Source: Oscheius onirici
Lineage: Eukaryota; Nematoda; Chromadorea; Rhabditida; Rhabditidae
Assembly: GCA_932521025.1 (NCBI GenBank)
Contig: OW051472.1
Location: 3,596,001 to 3,660,000, forward strand
DNA: 64,000 nucleotides
Direction of reading: 5' to 3'
The notes beneath the pieces are model-generated. The model was given only the letters and a program-made list of their open reading frames with translations. It was not told the DNA's origin and did not search any database. Below are positions 1-9,267 of the stretch, in pieces (position 1 is the stretch's first letter; each line of letters begins with the position of its first letter). Both the position numbers and the translations under genes were made by a program.

Positions 1-1
1 A

Positions 2-60
2 CTTCGCTCATTCAACAAGTACCAGAGCGGCCGACTAGTTCAGGACAAGAAGAACCAGTA
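2..60 (+). CDS. C-terminal end of an unrecognised gene, cut by the window edge
   Basis: One frame is open from base 2 to a TAA at 58-60 and encodes about 19 residues ending in ...RLVQDKKNQ. AATAAA-like sequence lies just downstream. The neighbouring PSF2 gene ends at base 83 on the other strand, so the two would converge about 22 bp apart, which is normal in a compact nematode genome. The fragment is too short to assign a family, and it may be chance. Confidence 0.3.
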
Positions 61-82
61 ATCATAAAAATGCGAATTTATT

Positions 83-783
83 TCACATTGTTAGCTCGTG
101 GGATAAATCTACAAATTGGGCGATTTTCGCGCTGGCTGACAGAGTGGCTCGTAGACTGGCACTCGACACTTCAGCTTCTTGTACGTTGTCCATCCGGGCA
201 TAGGAGGCTTCGCTCTGCACGCTAAGTTCAAATAAAACGAATCAAATCTACCTGTGAGACGAATTTGAGCGCAGAAGAGCGGATCTTTGCTTCCCGTTTA
301 TCCCACAAGTCGTGAATGAGGTGTTTAATCTGGAACGGCATTTTTCAGGAGAAGATGATAAGAACGGACCTGATCGGCTTCGAGAATATCTTCTTTTGCA
401 TCTTTTACTAAAATTCTCGTGATCTCGAAGAAATATTTCGGTAACGCGGCCAAAGTCTCGCTGTCAGATTCTTCTGCTACGAAACGCTTCAACTGTTCGG
501 TAGACATCCACGAAGGCATCTGAGAACCGAGGCATTATGGTTGCAGGAAATTTTTCTCTAACCACAACAGTGCAGTGATTTTTACGACGAAGCTGAACGG
601 CCATCCATAACGGGACCATTACGGGAATTCCAGCTTCTAATGGTCCGATGTCACCGGATATTAAATGTAATGTTGGTTCATCTATTTTTGGTACAATCTG
701 TAAGCGATAAGTGAGAAAGCAAATGAAGAATATACCTGTATTTTCGACTCCTCGCAAAGAAATGCAGTTCTTTCCGGATTCAT
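83..783 (-). CDS. psf-2: GINS complex subunit PSF2
   Basis: PSF2 is one of the four GINS subunits; GINS joins MCM2-7 and CDC45 in the replicative CMG helicase in the nucleus. I read five exons (736-783, 566-697, 370-519, 252-329, 83-214) with introns of 38, 46, 40 and 37 nt. They splice in frame to exactly 540 nt, or 179 residues, close to the usual 180-190 of the family. Family signatures are visible: an N-terminal MNPERTAFLCEE, then GDIGPLEAGIPVMVPLWMA (the PSF2 'G.l.GP..pg.pv.VPLWlA' block), PSWMSTEQL, an LPKYFFEIT helix, and a C-terminal helix containing HDLWDKREAKIRSSA. The start is the ATG at 781-783, the only one that opens into the family N-terminus. The exceptionally short introns mean a naive ORF search misses this gene. 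Confidence 0.92.
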
Positions 784-1652
784 GTGAAGAATTGTATCTT
801 CTTCTCACAATAAGCTGAAAATGTTTAGCTAGCTTCAGTAGAAGAAACGAGTATTACATCGTCGCAGTTCAATTAGGCTCCTTTCCCGCTATGCACAAAG
901 CGTTCAACCTAACGCGAAAGTGCACGGGTGAAAAGAGAGGCTAACATATATGTAAGATACAGGTACATACATACCTATGTCTGTAAAGAGCGGCTGCGAA
1001 AAGCGAGGTGGTTTGGATTCTGCAAAACAGCAATATGTAGGAATTATGTAGTGCAAAACAGGGCAGAGCTTCGCGCTACGCGCAATAGAAGAAAAATTTG
1101 TTTCGGAGAATGAAGGGAGAACATCCTCAAAAAATGGAAAACTGTAGACGCTTCTTTCTTGACATTATTGTGTTTTACTTTTGGTGCTAATAAACAGGGT
1201 AAACTAGACATGGCTGTCAGGCCAGGCCCAGGCCTGGGGGCCGGCTCGGAAGAGACTTTTGGTATTTCTCGAACAAAAAGGGTATTTTTTGGTCATTTTT
1301 AGAAAAAGGTTACCTTCAGTTTTTGGTCCGATTCCCTACCCACGTCTAAATCCGGAAACCAGGCCGGTCAGGCCAGGCCCAGGCCTGAAAGTTCCGGCCT
1401 GGCTTGGCCCGGAGCCTTGTCTAAGGTAAACAGAAAAGAGAGCAAAAGAAAGTGAGACGGCGACAGTGAACTCGAGTTTCGGTGTGTTTGAACAACCGCC
1501 AAAACTATAAAGAACTGTCAATCAGGGTTTCGAAACAGGCTACAGTAGTTTTGGCTCGTTTGGTTTCATTTCTTGTTCCTAAATTTCCATTGTATTTTTC
1601 TCTTTTCTCGCCACTGATTCTACCGTCCAAAGTTATAATTGGCAGCTTCCAG
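784..1652. other. Intergenic region with a GC-rich repeat
   Basis: I see no convincing gene. About 1210-1410 holds a strongly biased GGCC/CCAGG sequence with a direct repeat, GTCAGGCCAGGCCCAGGCCTG, near 1216-1236 and again near 1366-1386, plus further GGCCTGG palindromes. The rest is AT-rich and probably contains the promoter of the kleisin gene that starts at 1653. Confidence 0.5.
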
Positions 1653-3846
1653 ATGTTCTACTCGTACGAGCAGCTGGTCGGAAGGAATGGGAAATTCGCT
1701 CTTGTTTGGAAACTGGCCACTGCCAGCCAGAAGAGGAAGCCTATCAGTAAGGCAGCTATCCTAGATGTCTCCATCCCAGATTTGTGGTAAGTCATGTTTG
1801 TTGAATTTAAAGTATCATCATTACAGTAAACAACTGGTAGAATTGGTGCCGACGACCGCAGCTTCCATTGCTGAGCTGCGCTCGAAGTTCTCACTCTACC
1901 TATTATCCCAACTACTTTATGGTGTAACCCTAGTCTTCGAACGTCAAACATTGTACCTTGAAAGTTAGTTTCATTCCTTTTTTTCCTATTTTCACAATTG
2001 CAGTGGATGCCAGAGCTGCCCAAGCCTCTATCGAGCAGATTTACCTGAACGTGCCCCTTCACACGCCAAAGCGTAAAGGAAAAGGAAGAGATGAGGAACG
2101 TGGAGCCAAAAGACCTCGTGTCGATCAACTCGCAGTCCACGATGTTGCTGATCTTCCACCAGTTGATCTCACCGCTTTGGTCAGTTTTGTGCTCATTTAC
2201 GATAGCAAGTGTTTTAGGACGGCGTAGGAGTAGTTCTGTACAATCAGATTACTCTCCAAGAAGAAATCCCTCGAGGAGTTCCGGTCGATCGGTTGGACGA
2301 CCTCGTACCTCTTACTCGTGAAGAACTTACCGAATGGAATTGGGAGGCTGTTCACAGCCGTCAATCGAACAACGGATCCAATGAGGTCGAGAAGCTCACG
2401 GAAATCGAGGAGATCAACATTATGCAAAAGGAGCCATCTCAACTGCTGGAAGAGCTGTATCTTCTCGAGCATCTGCAAGAAATTACACCGTTCGTGTCTT
2501 GTTGTTAGATCAAAGTTTTTTTCGTTAAGGATTGATTTCTCCAATAATGGCACTTTGATTCAGACAGAGCGTGCTCCTGAACGCGAGGCAACCCCTATGG
2601 ATGAACAGACTAGACTGGTAGGCTCATAGATATTTTCCTGGATACTGTTTTGCTTTCAGGCCCAATACGAGCCTATCCAACTTGACGGTACTGTCGACGT
2701 GAATCCCGGCTTGAAGAAGCGAGGACCCAGAGCCCTCCGAATGAGAGATGATGTCACGATGCTGAGCATGGACGTGATCAGAGAGAATGTAGCCAATTTC
2801 TCGTCAACTTTGCGTTCTCGCCACGAAATTCTGATCAATATGGAGACGGACAAAACTGGGAGGTGTAAGGATCTCGAGGACATGCTTAAGCCCTATCCAA
2901 CATGGATGTGTCGACGTAGGCAGCTTCATTTCGCGCATGAAAAGTCGATTCAGCTTACAATAAAGAGTTGCGACATCTGTTCAAGACTAAAGAGATTCGC
3001 AAAATTACCTACGACGAGGCTGCTGCCATTGATCCGAATGCTCCTCAAGCCCGTGGTCCAGCGTCCCAAATGTGGCGCTATGAAGGATCTACCGAAGAAA
3101 TGGCAAGCTCTTGTGTTCTTTTTGAATTTCTCTACTTCCAGAACAGTCGTCGTGAGCTAGACCAGTTTCCTCCACTCGATGAAGATCTCCGTCCAATGGG
3201 CATTGCCTATCTCAACGATACACCTGAAAAGAACAAACTGCCGACAGGTCTTCTAGACGATGAATTCCAAATGCCGCCACTCCCACCAATGCAAGAACTG
3301 GACGAGCTCGAACCTTTCGGACAGCTCACCGTTCAATCTGATCTTGAAGAAGCCAGAAGATCAATGGGAGCTCGTAAGAGCGCAGTCTCGGGTATTATTA
3401 CTTCTGTGTCAAAACCGTGTTACCTTATAGATGGAACTCTTCGTGACACGCTTTTCAACGACGAATTTTCGCGTATTGGTCGAGCCTTGATTAGCGAACA
3501 AATGGCTGCTGAAAGCACCATCGAAGCCATCGCCTCAAAGGGTCTCGTTGAGAAATACATCCTCAAGTAAGTTACTGCATTTTTTCATTATAAATAACAC
3601 CGTTCAGAGGAATTCGTAACGCTGAGGGCGATGGTGCCTCGTTCAGAGAGCTCTTCCCTCCCGCCAACAATTCGAGAAAACGTGCTGCTCGTGGCTTCAC
3701 CGTCGTCCTCGGTAAGCTTTGACTTCACGAAACAGCTGTGTGCATCGTTTTCAGAGATGCTCAAAGCCCAGAAAATCCTCGCCCAACAAGAAGAACCTTA
3801 CGGCGAAATCTTCCTCCAGAAGACCAAGGCTCCACCTCCGGCCTAA
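1653..3846 (+). CDS. Alpha-kleisin cohesin subunit (RAD21/REC8/COH family)
   Basis: Kleisins close the SMC1-SMC3 cohesin ring that holds sister chromatids together, and they are cut by separase. The start MFYSYEQLVGRNGKFALVWK matches the kleisin N-terminal SMC3-binding domain (MFY...L...G.la.iWlAa), followed by a region ending TLYLEMDARAAQASIEQI. The middle is acidic and low in complexity, with MRDDVTMLSMDVIRENVANF matching the RAD21 'DDVTvL...' segment. The C-terminal winged-helix region is visible (RAARGFTVVLEMLKAQKI, then EEPYGEIFLQ). I see about eight or nine exons; clear introns include 1797-1838, the one ending at 2003, the one ending at 2217, and the one at 3569-3606. The protein is near 570 residues, short for mitotic RAD21 and in the range of REC8/COH paralogues, so the meiotic type is possible but not proven. 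A 3'UTR intron may follow at about 3870. Confidence 0.85.
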
Positions 3847-4171
3847 TCACTATCCCCCTAATATTAACCTGTGAGTAATTTGACAATGTTGTGTTTTTGT
3901 TTTGTTGTCGCATGCATTCTGCTTGTTGCTTACTTTCCAGAGAATAAATTCTCCTGACTATCCCTTCTTCTACTTTTTTGAACTAGCTTATCTTCTCCGG
4001 TGCTATCTGACGTCTAGATGAAAACAAATACGCAGAAGGTTGCACGAACTTCTGCAGACAAGCCGGGCTTCTCGTTTCTTCTATTACTTCTTAGAAGTTC
4101 TCTCTTGCTATGTTTTCTGATTTTATTGACCTAAAAGTCTGTATAAATGTATTCTTTCAGATAGCTAGATC
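3847..4171. other. Short intergenic region
   Basis: This holds the 3' end of the kleisin transcript, with an AGAATAAATT poly(A)-like signal near 3941, and the leader of the next gene. A TTCTTTCAG acceptor at about 4153-4160 lies only 12 bp before the next ATG. That placement suits spliced-leader trans-splicing in a nematode operon, but no spliced leader can be seen from genomic DNA. Confidence 0.4.
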
Positions 4172-5484
4172 ATGATCAAATACCACGTGCCGCGATCCAC
4201 GAGGGTTTTGAAATACTGGATGGTGTGGTTTCTGTCTTCTTCATGATTGTTATTCTACAAATTCAGGCCCTGCCCCACCATCTTCTGAAGAAATACCCAG
4301 AACAGGTGATCTGCTATGCTACTTTTGGACTTGCCGGTGTTCTCATCGGAGCCTATAAACTGAAGAACTTTTACGAAGTTGGAGGTGTGTTTGTTTCTTC
4401 TGCATCACTTTTTTATTAGGTTCTTTACGTTGTCAGAACGAACATTTTTAGCACAATGATTTGATGATAATTTAGATGTTCATCCTAGCAAAGCCTTATA
4501 AAGGAACCTTTAATTAGTTCTTGAAATAACAGCAAATTTCAGACAAGCCCTGGTACCGCGGATACTACGACGTTGTCCGATCTAACGACCCCGTTGCTAT
4601 CAACTGGAGGAAACCTGAGGTTAGTTTCTTGTCGTCCCTTTTTCATTCTTCACCATATTGTATATTTTTTTTGATATTGTATATCAGCTCGATTGGTTGC
4701 GTATTTTCGGATGGGGAACGATTTCGAGTCCCAAATTTTAGCATGTACCCCTAGTTTTTTGGGCTCGAAATTGAATTTTTGAGAAAATTACCGTACCGTT
4801 TGAGCTGATTTTTTGCAGGGATGATATTCAGCCCTGGTCGCTCCAGCGTGAATTTCCCAAACCCACTGCGCTATCCAGACATTTGCTGTTTCGACATGAT
4901 CCCAAAGTCGAAAATCGTTTTTCAAAAAAGCAAAATGCTCGTCTCATTAAGTTGCAATTTTCACTAGTTGACAACTTTTTCGTAGGATGCAACCCTGAGG
5001 AGTTATGGGCAAAATGATGTTTTGATCAAAACTTATAACGTTCACTGTGCTAAGACGGTAAGATATCCAGGTTTCTTATATAGCCTATTAATTCAGCCGC
5101 AATGAAACCTACATTTTGAAAAAAAATCAGTTGATTTTCATTTTTCTGGAAGGAGTTATGGGCGAGAACAAAACTTTCCGAGTACCCTAATATCTTATCT
5201 TGACAACTCTTGACTTGCTACGACGATTCTCGTCGCCATGGACAAACAAACAAACAGTCAGCCACAGACACCATAGCGCTTTCATAATTTAGATTTAAAG
5301 ATTGTGAAACTTCGAAACCTATTGGTAATTTTTGTTTGTTCACTGAAAAGAATTCTTTCTAGTGTTCGCCAAAAACAATTGCTGCCCAAAATCGAACAGA
5401 AATCTCGGAGTATGTTCAGAAAAGATCAATTTTCAGGAATATCCAGCTCCCTACTTGACTCCCGGAATCGAGACGGCCCACTAG
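4172..5484 (+). CDS. Small single-pass membrane protein, possibly a mitochondrial respiratory-chain accessory subunit
   Basis: Four exons give a protein of about 97 residues. The N-terminus is basic (MIKYHVPRSTRVLKYWM), followed by LPHHLLKKYPEQVICYAT, a glycine-containing hydrophobic helix (FGLAGVLIGAYKL), a KPWYRGYYDVVRSNDP segment, and a C-terminus ending YPAPYLTPGIETAH. A short basic N-terminus, one transmembrane helix and a tail rich in aromatic residues and proline are typical of complex I or complex IV accessory subunits in animals. I cannot match it to a named subunit, so the role is inferred. The first introns are short, but the last (about 4621-5438) exceeds 800 nt and is filled with AT-rich repeat-like sequence. 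The start is the first ATG after the 4160 acceptor. Confidence 0.6.
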
Positions 5485-7167
5485 AAGAAAGTTTCCAATA
5501 GATAATGTCGCTTTGTAGATTTGATCAATACATATTTCTCCGGTATTTTTTTTCCTTCACTTATGGTCCATATCCTCGTTCTGAGCTGATCCGATCACCG
5601 TGACGGATGACGGACTGACCTCTACGATCCGTATCAAATAACAAATAAGGACGCCACTGTAACTGGTTGAGAGTGTTTGTTTTGGACTTCTGGGAGTAAT
5701 CCTTGAGGGCTGCTGTATCTGGGAGTACGGTACTATGCTGTAAGCCGAGAAAGCTTCTCTTTCTAAAAAAACGCAAAAGAAAATGTGAAATTGCTATTTA
5801 TGCTCCGAAAGACATAGGAACAAAGGCATCTGCCAGCTCTTCCATGAGAAAAAGGGGCGGAGCAGAGCATGCCTATTAGTCGCGTGTAGTTGAGCGCGGC
5901 AACGAGACCGATAGCATCGACAGTGGATACAGGACAGAAAGAGACTCCAAGCGACAAATGCGGCTACCCGTACTATGTTTGGCGCTATGCCAATTATCTC
6001 GGACCGTAACCACGACAGACATTTGTAACCAGGTGGGTTTAATTAGCAATTTGCTCTTTGGGCATACTGTAATCTCTTCAAAGCTCTCACTTGATGTCAT
6101 AGAAGAATCGGACTGGAAACAGTTCTAAAGCTTTGAGAACATGAAAAGATTTTATTCTGTTCTAGGTTGACGGCACTTTGCTCACCTGTTTTCGTATCGG
6201 AAACATGTTTTCCCAGCTCAGAAATGTTCTACAAATTAAGCGTTTTCGATCTGATCTGATCATCTCTGGCGAAAAGCCAAGGTATAAGCCGGAAACATAA
6301 TGTCGAGGTGTTTTGACCAAGTTTGTGGACCGTTTCACACAGAACTGAACCGAAGAGTATGCTGATTCTCCCGTGGAAGACAAGAGAGATCCAGACTTTA
6401 GGGACTACTGTAGGATGAACATAGAAAGGCAACTATAGAACCGTGACAAAATTCAAACAGGACAATAAAAGTTACCCTCTCCCTGCCGATTCTCCTGTTG
6501 ACTGTCTATGATCCATTTTGACGTGACCTTAGCTACGACCAGCTGGATGCTTTTCTCACTTTGAAAACAGCATTTAGGTTGACTTGGAAACGGTGAGATC
6601 TTTCAACAATCGTACCCAATACTTCGCTGGGGCCCAATTAGTGACAAAGTCTTTCAGTAATTACTGTTTACTGACCATTTGAAGAAAGATGTTTGGCACA
6701 GTTTTTGTCATGAATCTTACGCAACTGTCCTGACTTTTTAGAGGCTCAAATGAAACGAAGTCTTGCCAGCTGGAAAATATCAAAACCAACAACCAGAACC
6801 AACAAAAAAATGTGCAGTTTATGCTGCCTTTCTATGTCCATCCATCAGACCTCTAATTCGGTCGGAAACGTGGAGCGGAAGCTCGAAGAGTGCACCTCAA
6901 AGACTGGACAAAAGGGTTGACTTTTACGATGTCTCCGACTTGCTCATGTCTCTGTTTTTATTGGCCTAACAGACGTTTTGCGGGCTCCTTTTGATCGCGC
7001 CGCTAATTTAATGATGAAGTCAGGTTGACAGAGACATGAGAGGATATCGAACGACCGTGACCGACCTCCCTTCGGCTCGTAAAGTAGTCCTGTTACGACA
7101 CGATACTGCACTGTTTATGGTCATTTGTCGGCTGACTGAAAAGGGAGTAGTATGAGATAAGTTTCAG
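5485..7167. other. Region with scattered exon-like segments, no confident gene model
   Basis: Two segments look coding on the + strand. About 5897-5992 contains TPSDKCGYPYYVWRYANYLG. About 6169-6282, after a TTCTAG acceptor, contains LLTCFRIGNMFSQLRNVLQI and ends at GEKPR before a GT. They could be upstream exons of the membrane gene that follows (7168 onward), but I could not join them in one frame. The rest of this 1.7 kb is AT-rich without supportable exons. Confidence 0.3.
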
Positions 7168-8042
7168 AAAACGCAATTCGAGTGTCCATGTGAAGAATGC
7201 TCCGACTATACTCATTCCTACGATCCGATGGACTGGCTGCACATTCATCTGACAGACTGTCCTCCCGACTCTCTCGAGGAACTCACGTTTAGGAAGAAGA
7301 TTTCTGGGTGGATCAATGAAGGTGCGTTGTGCACCTTGCTACCACTCCATATGGGAATATTCAAATCCTTCGTCCTTTTCGGCATAATTGCCGTCTGCTG
7401 CTACTTCATCACGGTCCCTTTGAAGAAGTAAGATAGTTCTGCTCATTTCAATCTTTTTCAGTAAGCTAAAAGATGACTCCTTGCTTCCCTCAAGAGGGCA
7501 GTTTTGATATAAAACTTCCTGATAGGACAATGCTGACGTCCCCACATCATTCCAAACTTACTGTTATCATATTTTCAAGGCATCTTTGAAAAGTTTTCCT
7601 TTTTTTCCATGTTCTCGCAAGATATTCGCTGAATTTATAGCCTGATCTGACAAGGTTCCCTTCCTATAATTAACACGAACCATACAAAATAATCTCTTTC
7701 CAGAATGCGGAGCCTCTCTCGATTGTCATCTGAATCGCGGCCTGGAACCGAGTAATGTCGTCATTGGAGATTTTTCTTGTGAGAGAAAAGAAATTACAAT
7801 AGTCGTTCTAAGAAACGCCTCGGCTCCGATCATGCTCGGTAAGTCCCGAGACATCTCAATTATTCACGGATGGCCGGAGCAATTTGTCGCCGGTACCAAC
7901 AAAAGACGCAGATCGTATCTCCCTTGTTACCTGAAGAGGAGGTCAGAGACCTTCAGGCCGATTACCTCGCCCGTAAATTTAGACAAGTGCCAGCTGTTGT
8001 CCCGTCGAAAAAAGATCTATTAGTGAAGGACGCTTTCGAATA
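7168..8042 (+). CDS. Exons of an unrecognised cysteine-containing protein
   Basis: Three exons splice in frame: 7168-7321, 7704-7838 and 7937-8042. The first encodes KTQFECPCEECSDYTHSYDP and runs through a second cysteine (LTDCPPDSLEEL) to INE. The second encodes ECGASLDCHLNRGLEPSNVV and ITIVVLRNASAPIML. The third encodes EEVRDLQADYLARKF up to KDAFE and a TAG. The last acceptor (ACCTGAAG) is weak, and other 3' structures from 7937 onward are possible. The CPCEEC..Y..SY pattern resembles the cysteine-rich extracellular region of DEG/ENaC channels, which is only a suggestion. It may be one gene with the exons at 8792-9202; 5' exons are not established. Confidence 0.35.
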
Positions 8043-8459
8043 GGCTGCCCGCGGATTTATGAGTTGGAAGAACGGGAGATCCATGAATTCTAATAGTAGA
8101 CGAGGGGTAATTAGACGCTGGGAATGCTAACAAGAGGTGGAAACATGGGAATAGGACTCTGATTGCAATCTGATGAGAAACAGTATAGTTTGCAGAGCAA
8201 AGACCGAAATTTTAAAAGTTTATTCGGTTGTCAATGCATTCCGCTTGATCACTACCGAAGATTCGACGAATCTTGGAGTGAACACCAATATTATGGAGTC
8301 CTAAACAATAACATACGTACGTGAGATTATTTGACACACGTTTTTTTTGATGATCGTGAGTAACCAACACTTACATGTACTGATCAATAGCTCAAGTAAC
8401 GAAGGCCATTGAATATTCTCGGAGCTTGAGACAAATCGGACAGACAGACAAATCATATA

Positions 8460-8752
8460 CACTCCGATGCAAAAGTTTGACAACACATGATTTTTCAAGC
8501 AAACTATACGAACGATTGGTTTCCAAGGTTAGGGACTATGATCAATCGATTCAGCATGGTCAAAAACCCCCAGAAAACAATTTTCAGCAAAATTCATTTT
8601 TTGATTAGTACGCGGTGACGAAAACTTCAAAATTAGGCGCGGCAAAAGTTTGGCAACAGCCAGTTTAAACCAAAATATTTCCGTCCCAATGTGCCAAATA
8701 ATGTACCAGAAACTATAAAAAGACTCTTTCAACAAACTTTTGCATCGGAGTG
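8460..8752. mobile_element. Tc1/mariner-type MITE, 293 bp
   Basis: The ends are perfect inverted repeats beginning CACTCCGATGCAAAAGTTTG, at 8460-8479 and its reverse complement at 8733-8752. They are flanked by TA on both sides (8458-8459 and 8753-8754), the target-site duplication of Tc1/mariner elements. No transposase can be read in 293 bp, so it is non-autonomous. An internal CAAAAGTTTGGCAAC near 8643 echoes the end motif. It appears to lie in an intron just upstream of the exon at 8792. Confidence 0.8.
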
Positions 8753-8791
8753 TACGGTACTCGATGTACCCAGCAAGTTGATTCTTTTCAG

Positions 8792-9202
8792 AGAACGTGG
8801 TTCCCGTCACGACTATCGGTCTGGTCCTGAAGTCTCGGGAACATCTTCTCTCCTATCTCCTCCATTCTGAACTACTTGAAGTGGCTGTTCAGCGCCGTAT
8901 AGGAGGTAAACTGAACATATTTTCAAAATAGCAAGATCATTCAGGAATGAACCCGATTCGAAAACGGTCTCTCAAGTTTTGGATGATATTCGTGTCTATC
9001 GTCTTTGTTCTCTTCCTTCTTCTTCTGGCTTTCTTTGTCTACTTCTCACAAATCTACATCAACTGGAGACGGATAGTCAAGGGAAAGTGGCAGAGTAAGG
9101 AGTATCACAAGGTACTGTTTCAAAAACAAACGTCTAACAAGTCTCTAGGTCCCAAACGTCCGGTTCAGTGTGGACGAAATAGCCGGTCAGGGTCACATCT
9201 GA
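8792..9202 (+). CDS. C-terminal exons of an unrecognised single-pass membrane protein
   Basis: Three exons (8792-8905, 8945-9111, 9149-9202) with good TTTTCAG/GT boundaries splice in frame. They encode a cytosol-like or extracellular segment (VVPVTTIGLVLKSREHLL), then MNPIRKRSLKFW directly before a strong hydrophobic helix of about 25 residues rich in Val, Phe and Leu, then a basic tail (NWRRIVKGKWQSKEYHK) and stop. Basic residues flank the helix on both sides. It could also be a separate small gene starting at the Met at 8947, giving about 72 residues. The gene converges on the SRT-like receptor, whose stop lies about 65 bp away. No family is recognised. Confidence 0.5.
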
Positions 9203-9267
9203 CCCTCTCCTTCCCTCCGAAGAAACGAGCTTTCAAAACGACGTATGTACATAATAAAGATTTATTT

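Noticed and set aside
6169-6282. Resemblance of LLTCFRIGN to inward-rectifier potassium channel motif
   Set aside because: Only a few residues match, and no GYG filter or second helix was found nearby.
7228-7431. Hydrophobic frame ending ITVPLKK
   Set aside because: The hydrophobic part lies after a good GT donor at 7322, and skipping it (7322-7703) keeps a better frame into ECGASLDC, so it is intron sequence.
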